This document shows, piece by piece, positions 44,501-55,356 of a DNA stretch of 64,000 nucleotides. This stretch comes from Agapetus fuscipes (Eukaryota; Arthropoda; Insecta; Trichoptera; Glossosomatidae). Position 1 is the stretch's first letter. Each line of letters opens with the position of its first letter. The stretch spans positions 20,595,297 to 20,659,296 of the forward strand of contig OX637338.1 in the NCBI GenBank assembly GCA_951799405.1, read 5' to 3'. Below the pieces are notes generated by a model. The model ran no database searches. It saw nothing but the letters and a program-made list of their open reading frames with translations, and had not been told where the DNA came from. The position numbers and the translations under genes are program-made.

Positions 44501-44715
44501 CAGGAAGTAGTGAGAGTCGATGAGGTTTAGGATCCAATATAAATGTAAAAAAAAACCGGCGCTGGGATAATAACCCCGGCCGACATTGAGTGGTTTCTGA
44601 TCCGCGAGTACAAAGCGTTACTCAATATTAGAAAAATAAAGAAGGCATTTAAAAGCATGTAAAAAACAACTAAAAAAAACATAACCTTACCAACTTTGTA
44701 CGGTGGCTTAACCAT
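41548..44715 (-). CDS. Ahcy: Adenosylhomocysteinase (S-adenosylhomocysteine hydrolase; 4 exons, complete)
   Basis: Exons on the minus strand: 44715-44691, 44107-43917, 42706-42554, 42474-41548; 431 residues against about 432 in animals. The 25-base first exon encodes MVKPPYKV and joins [20 protein letters not shown] in phase. Hallmarks include [36 protein letters not shown], the NAD-binding [25 protein letters not shown] and the C-terminal KPEHYRY. It hydrolyses S-adenosylhomocysteine to adenosine and homocysteine with bound NAD, relieving product inhibition of methyltransferases in cytosol and nucleus. All catalytic motifs look intact. A CR1-like fragment and an RTE tail lie in intron 2 (the CR1 tail ends about 24 bp from the exon 2 donor) and a 32-bp minisatellite abuts the exon 2 acceptor. 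It is divergent from V-ATPase d. Confidence 0.97.
43230..43480 (-). repeat. RTE 3'-tail copy
   Basis: Full-length reverse tail from TCTAATCTAATCTAAGCTGC to CCAACCTATAAGTCAATG. In AHCY intron 2. Confidence 0.75.
43490..43893 (+). mobile_element. CR1-like LINE 3' end (second subfamily)
   Basis: Open frame encodes [20 protein letters not shown] and [12 protein letters not shown], the C-terminal region of CR1-type polyproteins. It ends GAAAAGGCGCTATAAAAATA then TTATTATTA. Clearly different in sequence from the copy at 31355. Confidence 0.8.
44112..44270. repeat. 32-bp minisatellite next to the AHCY exon 2 acceptor
   Basis: Five units of CACACAGAGCATGAGAGTTT plus CATGAGCGGCAG. On the gene strand it ends about 10 bp before the acceptor. 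Confidence 0.9.
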
Positions 44716-45251
44716 TATGAAGGATTTAAGAAAATTAGAAAAGATAAGTATTAAGTCGAGAGAAACGAGACGATCACCTCGCCACCAAACAGGAAGAAGA
44801 AATATCCAAATTTAGCAAACGCGATGCTTTATGAACATGCCGCGACTCGAAGAAATGTCAATGTATGTCACGTATGTCAATGTTAGAACCACAGAGTATG
44901 AAAAGAGGTAGGTATAACACAAATCCCCAAAGAGGATTGGCAAAATTATTAATTATGGCAGCACAAGGAAACTATTTTCTAGAAGTGCTTTGTAAATAAT
45001 TAAACCCAAAGAATAATATTTTGGGACCATGTAATTTCTGTATGAAATATTTAAGATGAGGATTTTTTTGTAAAAATCACAGGTTATAATAATAAAGGAT
45101 TTTTTTTCTCCGGTCGCTCATGTTGCTCCATGTAGATTATGAGTTAATTTTCTTTAGGTTGTCGGAATGTTTGTCATATGATCTGACAACGACAAGCTCT
45201 AGTTCCGTGGTTGGGTGAGGTGAACTTTGAAAGAAAACAAAAATAATCGAA
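44716..45251. promoter_or_regulatory. Shared divergent promoter region of AHCY and V-ATPase d
   Basis: The two start codons are 536 bp apart and point outward. No coding exon or repeat occurs between them. No TATA box could be assigned with confidence. Confidence 0.5.
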
Positions 45252-48200
45252 ATGTTGGGTTGCTTGTTCAATATCGACGGTGGATACCTCGAAGGATTAT
45301 GTCGCGGCTTCAAGTGCGGCATTCTCAAGCAAGCAGATTATTCCAATCTTGTGCAATGCGAGACGCTGGAAGGTAAGCGACAACAGAATCTCCTTATGCT
45401 TCATTATAGTCGTAAATGTTTAAGATCAGCTTGGACATGAGCGTGATTGTCGTTTCGCTTGCAGACCTGAAGCTGCACCTGCAGGGCACGGACTACGGCA
45501 CGTTCCTCGCCAACGAGCCCTCCCCGCTGGCCGTGTCCACCATCGACGACAAGCTGCGAGAGAAGCTGGTGATCGAGTTCCAGCACATGCGCAACCACGC
45601 CGTGGAGCCGCTGTCCACGTTCCTGGACTTCATCACGTACAGCTACATGATCGACAACATCATCCTGCTGATCACAGGCACGCTGCACCAGCGGCCTATC
45701 TCGGAGCTCATCCCTAAGTGCCACCCGCTGGGCTCCTTCGAGCAGATGGAGGCCATCCACGTGGCGGCCACACCCGCCGAGCTGTACAACGCCGTGCTGG
45801 TGGACACGCCCCTGGCGCCCTTCTTCGTGGACTGCATCTCCGAGCAGGACCTGGACGAGATGAACATCGAGATCATCCGCAACACCTTGTACAAGGCGTA
45901 CCTGGAGGCCTTCCACGCCTTCTGCAAGGAGATCGGCGGCTCCACGGCGGACTCCATGTGCGAGATCCTAGCGGTGAGTGCCTCCCCTGTGTCTGCCTCT
46001 CACTCTAGAGAAGGGAGCCTCACTCTCCACGGTGAGTGCCTCCCCTGCATCTGCCTCTCACTCTAGAGAAGAGAGCCCCGCTCTCCATGGTGAGTGCCTC
46101 CCCTGCATCTGCCTCACTCTAGAGAAGGGAGCCCTGCTCTCCACTGGGGGGACCCATGTAAAGCAAATATCTCATTCCTGATGCAGAGGGCCCTTAAAGT
46201 GATACTTAAGCGGCGCTGTTTTGTCATATTATAAAATTTAAATATATCTCCCTTTATTATTCCTATACATGAAGCCAATGTGTCAGCATTAAGTAGCATG
46301 GCAGTGTTAGGCTAACCAAACGCAGCTGAATACGCCTTGCAGTAGAAAATTGCCCTACAATTTCATGGGTAAGAAAAAAATGCGCTTGGATAAGTTTTTT
46401 CCTCATTTAGTTGTATTAAAAATTCCTCTGGGAAGTGTTTAACCATCCCCCATTACGCCTGCCATCCACTAGGAGTAGCTCATGGCTCAATGTAAGTTGT
46501 GTATATAAACCCAATGGAATTTGTGTATAATAAGCACAATGGAAGCTGTGTATAATAAGCACAATGTAAGTTGTGTATAATAAGCACAATGGAAGCTGTG
46601 TATAATAAGCACAATGTAAGTTGTGTATAATAAGCACAATGTAAGTTGTGTATAATAAGCACAATGTACATAAGTGTGTATAATAAGCACAATGTAAGTT
46701 GTGTATAATAAGCACAATGTACATAAGTGTGTATAATAAGCACAATGTACATAAGTTGTGTATAATAAGCACAATGTAAGTTGTGTATACTAAGCACAAT
46801 GTAAGTTGTGTATAATAAGCACAATGGAAGTTGTGTATAATAAGCACAATGTAAGTTGTGTATAATAAGCACAATGTAAGTTGTGTATAATAAGCACAAT
46901 GTACATAAGTGTGTATAAGAAGCACAATGTACATAAGTTGTGTATAATAAGCACAATGTAAGTTGTGTATACTAAGCACAATGTAAGTTGTGTATAATAA
47001 GCACAATGGAAGTTGTGTATAATAAACACAATGTAAGTTGTGTATACTAAGCACAATGTAAGTTGTGTATAATAAGCACAATGGAAGTTGTGTATAATAA
47101 ACACAATGTAAGTTGTGTATACTAAGCACAATGTAAGTTGTGTATAATAAGCACAATGGAAGTTGTGTATAATAAGCACAATGTACATAAGTTGTGTATA
47201 ATAAGCACAATGTAAGTTGTGTATATAAACCCAATGGAATTTGTGTATAATATGCACAATGTAAGTTGTGTATAATAAGCACAATGGAAGTTGTGTATAA
47301 TAAGCACAATGTAAGTTGTGTATAATAAGCACAATGGAAGTTGTGTATAATAAGCACAATGTACATAAGTTGTGTATAATAAGCACAATGTAAGTTGTGT
47401 ATATAAACCCAATGGAATTTGTGTATAATATGCACAATGTAAGTTGTGTATAATAAGCACAATGTAAGTTGTGTATAATAAGCACAATGTAAGTTGTGTA
47501 TAATAAGCACAATGTAAGTTGTGTATAATAAGCACAATGGAAGTTGTGTATAATAAGCACAATGGAAGTTGTGTATAATAAGCACAATGGAAGTTAAATA
47601 AATAAATAAATAATAAGCACAATGTAAGTTGTTTATAATAAGCCCAATGTAAGTTGTGTATACTAAGCACAATGTAAGTTGTGTATAATACGCACAATGT
47701 AAGTTGTGTATAATAAGCACAATGTAAGTTGTGTATAATAAGCACAATGGAAGTTGTGTATAATAAGCACAATGGAAGTTGTGTATAATAAGCACAATGG
47801 ATGTTAAATAAATAAATAAATAATAAGCACAATGTAAGTTGTTTATAATAAGCACAATGTAAGTTGTGTATACTAAGCACAATGTAAGTTGTGTATAATA
47901 CGCACAATGTAAGTTGTGTATAATAAGCACATTTGAGTTGTAGTTTGAGGCTGACCGGCGTGCCATCATCATCACCATCAACTCGTTTGGCACGGAGCTG
48001 AGCAAGGATGACCGCGCCAAGCTGTACCCGCGCTGCGGCCGCCTGCACCCTGACGGACTGGCGGCCCTGGCCCGCGCCGACGACTACGAGCAAGTCAAGG
48101 CTGTGGCTGAGTACTATGCCGAGTACTCTGCTCTGTTCGAGGGTGCCGGTAACAACGCTGGTGATAAGACTCTGGAGGACAAGTTCTTTGAACACGAAGT

Positions 48201-50568
48201 AAGATATTCTTCTAAACAATATAAATATACCTATATATATTTTTTTACTTTATAGCAGTCCGAAGGACTGTTATAAAGTATTGTATTCGTCCGAAAAAAA
48301 AAAAACGAGGTTTCAACGGAAATGAGTTGTCCTGCACCAGGACATGCAAAAAAACCTAATTTGTCGAACCTGTCCGTCCGTCCGTATGGATGTATGTATG
48401 GATGTATGTCCCAGCCGGAACTACTGATCGTAGAGACACCAATTTTTGGATTTAGAGAATTGACAACCACAGATTTTGATGGGCTGACTGGCATGGCACC
48501 ACCCTGAAAATTCAAGATGGCTGCCATACAAAAAAAACATAAAATTGCACTTTTCTCAAAAACGGCTCTAACGATTTTCTTTAAAATTTCAGTGTGGTCG
48601 TTGCTTAAATTGTCGCGAAGAAAATTTGTCATGGCAACACTCTTCCCAACCTGCGTCTATGAGTTGCCATATGAAAGAAAAAAACGATTGTGATTATCTC
48701 GGAAATGGCTGGGTTGACAAAAAAAAAAGTTCTACAATATTACGCGCAATATTAATTTCTAAAAAAATTTAAAAGAATACTTTAAAAAATTTTTTACTAA
48801 AAGTACCGTTTACACGATCTCAAAATTTTCATCGAAAATATTAAAAAGACCCATAAAAACGCAATTTTGTAAAACTTTTTTTAGGTTCACAAGAAAGAAA
48901 AATTTATAAACTTCTTCGCAATATAATTTGTTTTTCCATATTTTGAGAATTCAAGATGGCTTCCAAAGAGGAGAAAACTTCAAATGCGATTTTCTCAAAA
49001 ACGGCTCGAAATATTTTTTTTAAATTTTCAGTAAAGTAGTTGCTTGTTTTAAATAGATTTGTGAAGAGGATTGCATTCACCAACCTATTCTGCCTGGCCA
49101 GAAACAGGTATTAATATTATCAATAAATAATTCATTATTGTTTATTTTAATGAATCATTAATTAATAATTACCCAATGACATCTGTTGACCCAGAGTCAA
49201 AGTTATGGTTAAATAACCCAGGCGGGGATCGAACCAACGTTATTCTATTCCAAATATGCTAGAAAGATCAGCCCACTTGGTCTTATATTTTATATAAAAA
49301 ATATATTTTATGTTAGGTACGATAGCTCAGGTGGTAAGTGCTTGCATTCCATGCCGAAAGCTCGGGTTCGAATCCCACCGAGGGTGTCAGAAATGATTTC
49401 CCGTTTCGGTGTTTATTTCAAACCCCAAAATAAAATACCGGCAAGGTTTACTCAGCCTTCACAAGAAATGAGTACCAGCACTCTCGGGAGCTGGGAAACC
49501 TCCACTTCAACTGAAGAGGTTGGCGTAAGGCCGGCCCCCTTACCTGTAAAAATAAATAGGTTAAACTCGCCACATGCGACCCCTTCGGGGATAACGCGGC
49601 AAGAAGTTACACTATATGTGTAGCTTAGTTGCGTTTTGCGTACAATGTTCCAAGAATATTGTACATGTTTTCTGAAAAAAATCAGTTCAGCCGTTTAGGA
49701 GCCTATAGGGAACATACACTCATACATTCTTCTTTATACTTATTGATAATTTCCTGCTAAGCTAATATCCTTCGTCATAACATGACTTATAGGTTGGTAT
49801 GAGGCTGACCACCCATACTGTAAAAAATTGTTCACTTTGCCAATGTCACCCCTGTTTCAGGGAAGGTCGGCAAGAGTTGCAGGGCTTATGTTTATTTGAG
49901 ATTGGGTCTTTATACTGTAGGTCCACATGCGGCATGTGTGAGCGCGAAATTATGCGTGTATGCTTGTAGGAATGCATTTAATATGAATCTCAAATGATAC
50001 ATATCTTTGCTACTTAGATTTAGATAACGCTGGTTGTGTTAAGCTTTAAAAGGATTTTTTCTATCAAATTTTGGAACAAAAATCATAATCCTCCTTACTT
50101 TTGGAACGCTTTTAGTTGCCTTAAGGCGGTAAGGAATTTAGTCACATTGCCTTTCTGGTCTGCATCAATATCAAGCGCCACTTCCTTACAATGTCGCAAA
50201 ACGAAGGCAATGCAGTTTAACACCCCATCTGTAAAGGATCAGAACATCATCTGCCACCTCACCAACATTCACACCTCTGCGGCACTCTAACAAGTGTCAT
50301 AGACCTCCAGATTCTTTTAAATTTGGGGAGTCTCCCACACAGGATTCTATAAAAAATGGAGATGTCAGGATGTGTGAGAGTAAGGCATTGTTTTTGTATG
50401 TTACAGGTGAGACTTAACATGCACGCTTTCTTGCAACAATTCCACTTTGGTGTCTTCTACTCGTATCTGAAGCTGAAGGAACAGGAGTGCCGCAACATTG
50501 TGTGGATCAGCGAGTGTGTGGCTCAGAAGCACCGGGCCAAGATCGACAACTACATCCCCATCTTCTAA
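45252..50568 (+). CDS. VhaAC39: V-type H+-ATPase V0 subunit d (4 exons, complete)
   Basis: Exons 45252-45372, 45465-45973, 47944-48198, 50407-50568; 348 residues, the usual length (about 350). Matches the family throughout: [90 protein letters not shown] and the C-terminal [18 protein letters not shown]. The subunit is soluble, sits on top of the membrane c-ring and couples the central stalk of V1 to V0, so it is needed for acidification of endosomes, lysosomes and, in caterpillars, midgut membranes. The start is set by a short lead MLGCLFNID before the conserved block. Intron 2 is odd: the exon 2 donor is copied three times and most of the intron is a 25-bp array reaching almost to the acceptor. 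Confidence 0.97.
45961..46150 (+). repeat. 58-bp tandem duplication spanning the V-ATPase d exon 2 donor
   Basis: GGTGAGTGCCTCCCCTG occurs three times; GT dinucleotides start at 45974, 46032 and 46090 (exact 58-bp period). A fourth partial unit has lost the GT. Units contain CTCACTCTAGAGAAG(G/A)GAGC. Confidence 0.93.
46490..47937 (+). repeat. 25-bp satellite-like array in V-ATPase d intron 2
   Basis: More than 50 units of GTAAGTTGTGTATAATAAGC plus ACAAT, with GGAAGT and GTACATAAGT variants and larger segmental duplications (for example two AAATAAATAAATAAATAAGC-containing blocks near 47600 and 47810). Long antisense frames across it are repeat artefacts. Confidence 0.97.
48240..49060. other. 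AT-rich intron sequence, possible diverged transposon
   Basis: Contains CTGTCCGTCCGTCCGTATGG, a GGATGTATGTATGGATGTAT stretch and repeated TTTCTCAAAAACGGCTC blocks (about 48555 and 48993), resembling non-coding parts of insect Helitrons or satellites, but ends could not be defined. Confidence 0.35.
49065..49290 (-). mobile_element. tRNA-like SINE (family 3)
   Basis: Second copy of the element at 5280: ATTCACCAACCTATTCTGCC, the AT-rich palindrome and GGCGGGGATCGAACCAACG. Confidence 0.6.
49313..49628 (+). mobile_element. tRNA-derived SINE (family 2)
   Basis: Best-preserved copy. Head GATAGCTCAGGTGGTAAGTG, B-box GGGTTCGAATCCCACCGAGG, body and tail ending AGTTACACTATATGTGTAGC. Confidence 0.85.
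49785..50025 (+). repeat. RTE 3'-tail copy
   Basis: From GACTTATAGGTTGGTATGAG to CTACTTAGATTTAGAT. In V-ATPase d intron 3. Confidence 0.75.
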
Positions 50569-50934
50569 GCAGGCCTGGCGAGCACACGCCCCGTAATGTT
50601 AGTCCTGGGAGGAGTTGCACGAGTGGCTCTGCTGGGCACAGCTGCAGACACTCGTGCACTGCCTGCCTCTTCTCTGGCGTGTGATCCGCGCTACTCTTAT
50701 CATGTATTGCTATTGCAAGTAAACTATTTTTCTGTTTCTGTTTTTGAAAATTGATTATAAATTGTTTTGTCAATTGAACATGTTTTAAAACTTTATGATG
50801 CTCCTGAGGGGCGTAATGGACTTATCTCGGAGTGAGGAAAACCTCTCATCAGTATTCCTGGTGGATCAACAAGATGCGAGTCCTCACAATGCTTTACATT
50901 CCTGACTTTTTTAATTTTTATGATCATAGCAAGT

Positions 50935-51170
50935 GTTGGTATGAGGCTGACTACTGAAAAACGCTGAAAAAATTATTCACTTTGCCAATATCAACCCTGT
51001 TTCAAGGAAGGTCGGCAAGAGTTGCAAGGCTTATATTCATTTGAGATTTGGTTTTTATGTTGTCAAGTCCACATGCGGCATGTGTAAGCGCGAACTTGTA
51101 CATTTCTGCTTCTGAGAATGCATGTAATATGAATATTAAATGTTATTATATCTTTGCACCTTAAATGATT
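50935..51170 (+). repeat. RTE 3'-tail copy
   Basis: Starts at GTTGGTATGAGGCTGACTAC; contains AAGGAAGGTCGGCAAGAGTT. Confidence 0.7.
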
Positions 51171-51770
51171 ATTATTAGATCAATGCTAAACAGCTGTTAC
51201 TAAGACGAGTGTTGGGACAGAGATTTTGTCTTGGTTGCATGGCTCCTCGCACCCAGCCACCACATTCCATCACACTTCTCACATGAACTAAGCTTCATGT
51301 TGATGCGAGTGTTTTGAGTTGTCATGTGGACTCTCCATCACCCTCACATTATTCTCTTGGAGTGCGGGCAACTCCCACTGTGAACAATGCAGAGCGTGGG
51401 GAACACAGACCAACAGTGAAACAGCGTTAACTTGGAAAATCTGCTTTTTACTCTTCTCGTTTTATTACGTACTCCCTTACTCCCTGTAGTTGTTGGCAGA
51501 AATAAATAAAAAATAAAATGTTGAGAAATCTCAAAATTATATCAATTCCATGCTTTTACTCCTCATTACAAATATTTAGAAATTATAAAAGTAAATATCT
51601 AACGTAAAGTAACTCTTAATAAATTTAAAAAAAAAAAATTACCTGCAGGCTTGTATCCCTACTGAAGTGGTACGTGAGTGTATGGCGACCCTAGATATGC
51701 GTGGCACTCACTCTGCCCTGACTATAAACATGTAGGATGTCCTGCACCCCGAGTGTAACACATTGCATAC
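51171..51770. other. Downstream of V-ATPase d, no gene seen
   Basis: No supported exon; unassigned unique-looking sequence. Confidence 0.35.
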
Positions 51771-51874
51771 TCACCTCGATTGCTTAAATAAAAAAATGTA
51801 TGAAAACTAAATCACTCTCTAGGAGTGACGTCATACATTTCCATACATTTTTTTATTTACACAATCTAGGTGAG
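51771..51874. repeat. 104-bp near-perfect hairpin
   Basis: CTCACCTCGATTG...TAAATAAAAAAATGTATG (left) pairs with CATACATTTTTTTATTTA...CAATCTAGGTGAG (right), and the centre CACTCTCTAGGAGTG is also self-complementary. Probably a fold-back MITE. Confidence 0.75.
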
Positions 51875-52024
51875 ATTTGGGCAATGCTTTATGCGGAAGG
51901 TGCTGAGCTCTATTAGTGTTATGTTGGCAACACAAAGCCTCCCTGTATTCATAAGCTGTGCGCAGTATTGTTATATTGTATTTACCTAGCATTGTATAAT
52001 TGTTTTAATATTGTATAATTTTTG

Positions 52025-52275
52025 TTCCGTGACTTATAGGTTGGTATGAGGCTGACCACCCATACTGTAAAATGGTTCACTTTGCCAATGTCACCCCTGT
52101 TTCAGGGAAGGTCACCAAGAGTTGCAGGGCTTATGTTCATTTGAGATTTGGTTTTTATGTTGCAAGTCCACATGTCGCATGTGTAAGCGCAAACTTATAT
52201 GTGTCTCTTATGGGAATGCATGTAAGATATGTCTTAAATGCAATATATCTTTGTAACTTAGTTACTTATTATAGA
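52025..52275 (+). repeat. RTE 3'-tail copy
   Basis: From CGTGACTTATAGGTTGGTAT to AACTTAGTTACTTATTATAG. The terminal repeat is degenerate. Confidence 0.75.
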
Positions 52276-52279
52276 TTAC

Positions 52280-53410
52280 ATAGCAGTTAGCACAATATAT
52301 GATCCATGTATTATTGGAATACAACTCTACCGGTGCTATTCTTACTTGTCATATTTCGCCGTCGGCTTATCTGGCGACTATTTAGTCTGGGTACAACGCA
52401 GGACTAGGCCAAATTTGAAATATTGATTCCCGTTCATGGTATAACCTAGGAACAGTTGAGCCTGCGACCAATTTTGGACAGCTGAAATTACGTCCGTTCA
52501 ATGTCGTATTTAAAAAAAAACTTTTCTGGAGATGTCACTTTATAAATATTATTTAAAAAATAGGGAATTTTCAGTCAGATTTAAATAATTATTAAAAAAA
52601 TAACCATTGACAATAACGAACAAAAAGATGAAAAATAAAAGCAAATAATCAATTTATAAATTTGTTATGCAATTTATAATTAAAACTACTTTGAAAACAA
52701 TTGATTAGCCAAATGAATCCGTATATTTTTTGTGGATCGGGAAAAATAAACCAAATGTGGGGAATATGCGTTAGGGACGACCACACAAATATGGCCGCGG
52801 CACGTCTCATTGCTGACGTCACAATGGCGGACGGCTGATCTTTTTGTTTGTAAACAAATCAGATGTCGGCCGAAATGCTTCTAAAAATTTTATTTCAGAA
52901 GGAAAAAGTGTCATATGTGTTCGTAAAGTGTTGAATATCCTCTCCACTTGTTTTAAACTATCTGCATAACTTCAGTTTTTGAAAATGTGTCATATTAAGA
53001 AATTTGCCGCGAGCCGTGATTCAATCTTTCAAATGATTTTTTTTGCTTCTTATTTTTTTGTGTTTTGTGCTCGATTGTGATTGATTTACAAAAAGGTGCT
53101 GAATTCTGTTAATTTGACCAAAATGACAAAAACAAATCACAAAACAATATAGTAATAAAGCAAATATGTACGATTTAATGTTAAATACGACATTTGTCAA
53201 AATCGATTGTCATTTAAATCGTCTCTAAGCCTGATCTGAGCTGGATTTGTGTCAGCCTTAGTTGGCATACATTTGAAGGTTAGGTTTGAGCGTCCGTTGA
53301 GCTCGGGACGCAAGCCTAACTCCTTCAGAAATGTTCAAGAATCAAAATTAAGCAAAACACGGGCTCAACGGACGACGAAAATGTCTAAGAATAGCACCGT
53401 ATGTCTCTTT
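52280..53410. other. Intergenic, no recognised gene
   Basis: Mostly AT-rich. Short GC-rich islands at 52785-52840 and 53290-53380 include a pair of inverted 12-mers (CGTCCGTTGAGC / GCTCAACGGACG). No exon could be supported. Confidence 0.4.
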
Positions 53411-53415
53411 TGTAT

Positions 53416-53630
53416 AAATTATAATTTGATTTTAAGGTTAATTACACTTTTCAAAAAATAGACAAACCGTTATGGGAGAACGACATTTCATTGGCAACAT
53501 AGCCAACGTTTTCAGGACACCCTCTCGGCACAATGTAGCCAACAAAATGTTGAGAATAATGCAAGTTCTCTCATAAGGGTTCATGTAATATCTGAGAAGT
53601 GTAATTAACCTTCAAATTTAATTATAACTT
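53416..53630. mobile_element. 215-bp fold-back MITE-like element
   Basis: Ends AAATTATAATTTGATTTTAA...GGTTAATTACACTTTTC (53416-53452) and GAAGTGTAATTAACCTTCAA...(53594-53630) are inverted copies with few mismatches. Pairing continues inward (TTATGGGAGAAC / GTTCTCTCATAA). Confidence 0.7.
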
Positions 53631-53639
53631 ATAAATATG

Positions 53640-54160
53640 TCAGACGACCATAACTCCAGTATACATTTGATCTATGTCTCCTAGTTGCAATACCTTGTCT
53701 TGTATAATTTATTTAAGAAGAATAAACGGCTATATAGCCTTTTACAACATTGCGATAAATATAAATATGTAGGTACATAAGTAGGTACTGTATCTATAGG
53801 TATAAAACTAATATATTAAAATATAACACAAATAAATGACACATAAATAATATACAAAGATGTAAATATACGATGGTTATAAAGCAATAGAACTAACAAT
53901 TTAAAAATAATAACAATAAACTTTAAAAATAATAATGCAAAAACCATAAACCAGTGTAAGCAATTGTTGTATACAAAAATTGTTGTAATAAACAACAAAT
54001 CTTCATTATTTGATCAGGGTTGTCACAACATAATATACTAAATCAGGTGTAAAATTTGCTAAAATTAATAGAATAAACAAAAGATCATTTAAAATTTCAA
54101 GGATTTTTTTATAAAAAAAAAAGATTTCATACAATGCAATACAACATACAATTTACAATG
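53640..54160. other. Very AT-rich intergenic sequence
   Basis: No gene or recognised repeat. Homopolymer-rich. Confidence 0.4.
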
Positions 54161-54164
54161 TGTT

Positions 54165-54285
54165 GTGCAAAGAAAGAAAGAAGATGTGAAACTAAAGGTA
54201 CAAAAAAAAAAAAATGTGTTGAGATGGCTTGGGCCTGCGGAAAGAATGGATGATGAGAGACCGACAAAATGCGGATACCTACATA
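54165..54285 (+). mobile_element. RTE ORF fragment beside the jockey-like LINE
   Basis: Frame encodes VLRWLGPAERMDDERPTK, the segment just before the GRPRKVW motif of RTE copies. It is cut off where the poly-T of the neighbouring LINE begins. Confidence 0.55.
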
Positions 54286-54286
54286 C

Positions 54287-55270
54287 TATTTTTTTTTTTT
54301 TTAAATGTATAGAATCCCGTGGAGAAAATATCAACCTCCAGCTTGTTCGCCTCTCTGGGCAGTCGCTGAAAAGGCGAGTAATACTGGTAGTTCACGGCAC
54401 AGTCTGCCACATCAAAAGTATCCACGTTACGCGTGTTCCTTATTGGGACACGGAAATTAATTTTTGATAGGAGTTGGGGTGCGTCGGTCAAGCCATTAAT
54501 GAGTTTGTATAGAAAAACCATGTCAGCAGCACTTCTCCGAGCCGAGAGCGGTGCAAGTTTATACGATTCTCGGAGTTGGTTATAATTGATATCCGAGATG
54601 GGTATTCCGAGTTTGAAGTTGATAAAGCGAAGTAGTTTGTTTTGTACCTTTTCTATACTACGTATATGTACCTGGTAGTGAGGAGACCACAACACGGAGT
54701 TATACTCCAGCAATGGCCTCACCAAACTTGTAAAAATATAAATAAAGGTGTGCACGTTATAAAATTTTTCACACAGTCGTAAGGAAAATCCTAATGTTCT
54801 GAGTGCCCTATCCACAGTTGCCTTTATGTGTGGTACAAATGTTAATCCCGCGTCCAACAATACTCCCAAATCTTTGATTTGCGCAACCGACATAAGCTGT
54901 GTACCATCAATCGAGTAAGGGTACACCGTGGGATTCTTAATTTTGTGGAAACGCATTACTTGACATTTTTCTATGTTTAAAGTTAAATCATTCTTCACAC
55001 ACCAGTCATAAAGCACGTCAATATTTCTTTGTAATATCTCGCAGTCACCAATACAGTTAACCACTCTGTAAATTTTCAAGTCATCAGCAAACATGACAAA
55101 TCTCACCCCGTCAAACCCGCTCAGGAGATCATTGACAAATATATTAAACAAAATGGGTCCGAGATGTGAGCCCTGCGGCACACCGCTCTTCGCCAAAAAA
55201 GGAGATGAAACAACGCCCGACACACAAACCCTCAGCAATGAATTGATTGCACAATATTTATAAATTATAT
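54287..55270 (-). mobile_element. Jockey-like non-LTR retrotransposon, 5'-truncated, with RT
   Basis: One frame of about 310 residues on the minus strand: SGVPQGSHLGPILFNIFVND, FADDLKIYR (catalytic FADD), then the thumb and C-terminal region (VRPLLEYNSVLWSPHYQVHI). It ends in poly-A (T-run at 54290-54301 on the plus strand). No stop interrupts the fragment, so the copy is fairly young, but fingers and endonuclease are missing. Jockey superfamily is inferred from motif style. Confidence 0.88.
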
Positions 55271-55356
55271 ACAATTATTGCAGATCAAAGTGTTGTATGA
55301 AATCATATTCTAATTGTAAATAAGTGTATAAACAATAAATGAGTGTATCCAAATTT

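Noticed and set aside
44527..44715. 62-codon frame [18 protein letters not shown]...
   Set aside because: Only the first 25 bases are real (AHCY exon 1); the remainder is read-through into intron 1.
45978..46181. Frame with repeated SASHSREES segments as an extended V-ATPase d exon
   Set aside because: It is intronic read-through after the conserved donor at 45974; the family continues directly with FEADRR in exon 3.
46416..48219. Long antisense reading frames (up to 534 codons) rich in LHCAYYTQ repeats
   Set aside because: They run across the 25-bp intron array, which simply lacks stops in that direction. The opposite strand carries real V-ATPase d exons.
53249..53461. 70-codon frame between V-ATPase d and THG1
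   Set aside because: No similarity recognised; runs into the fold-back element.
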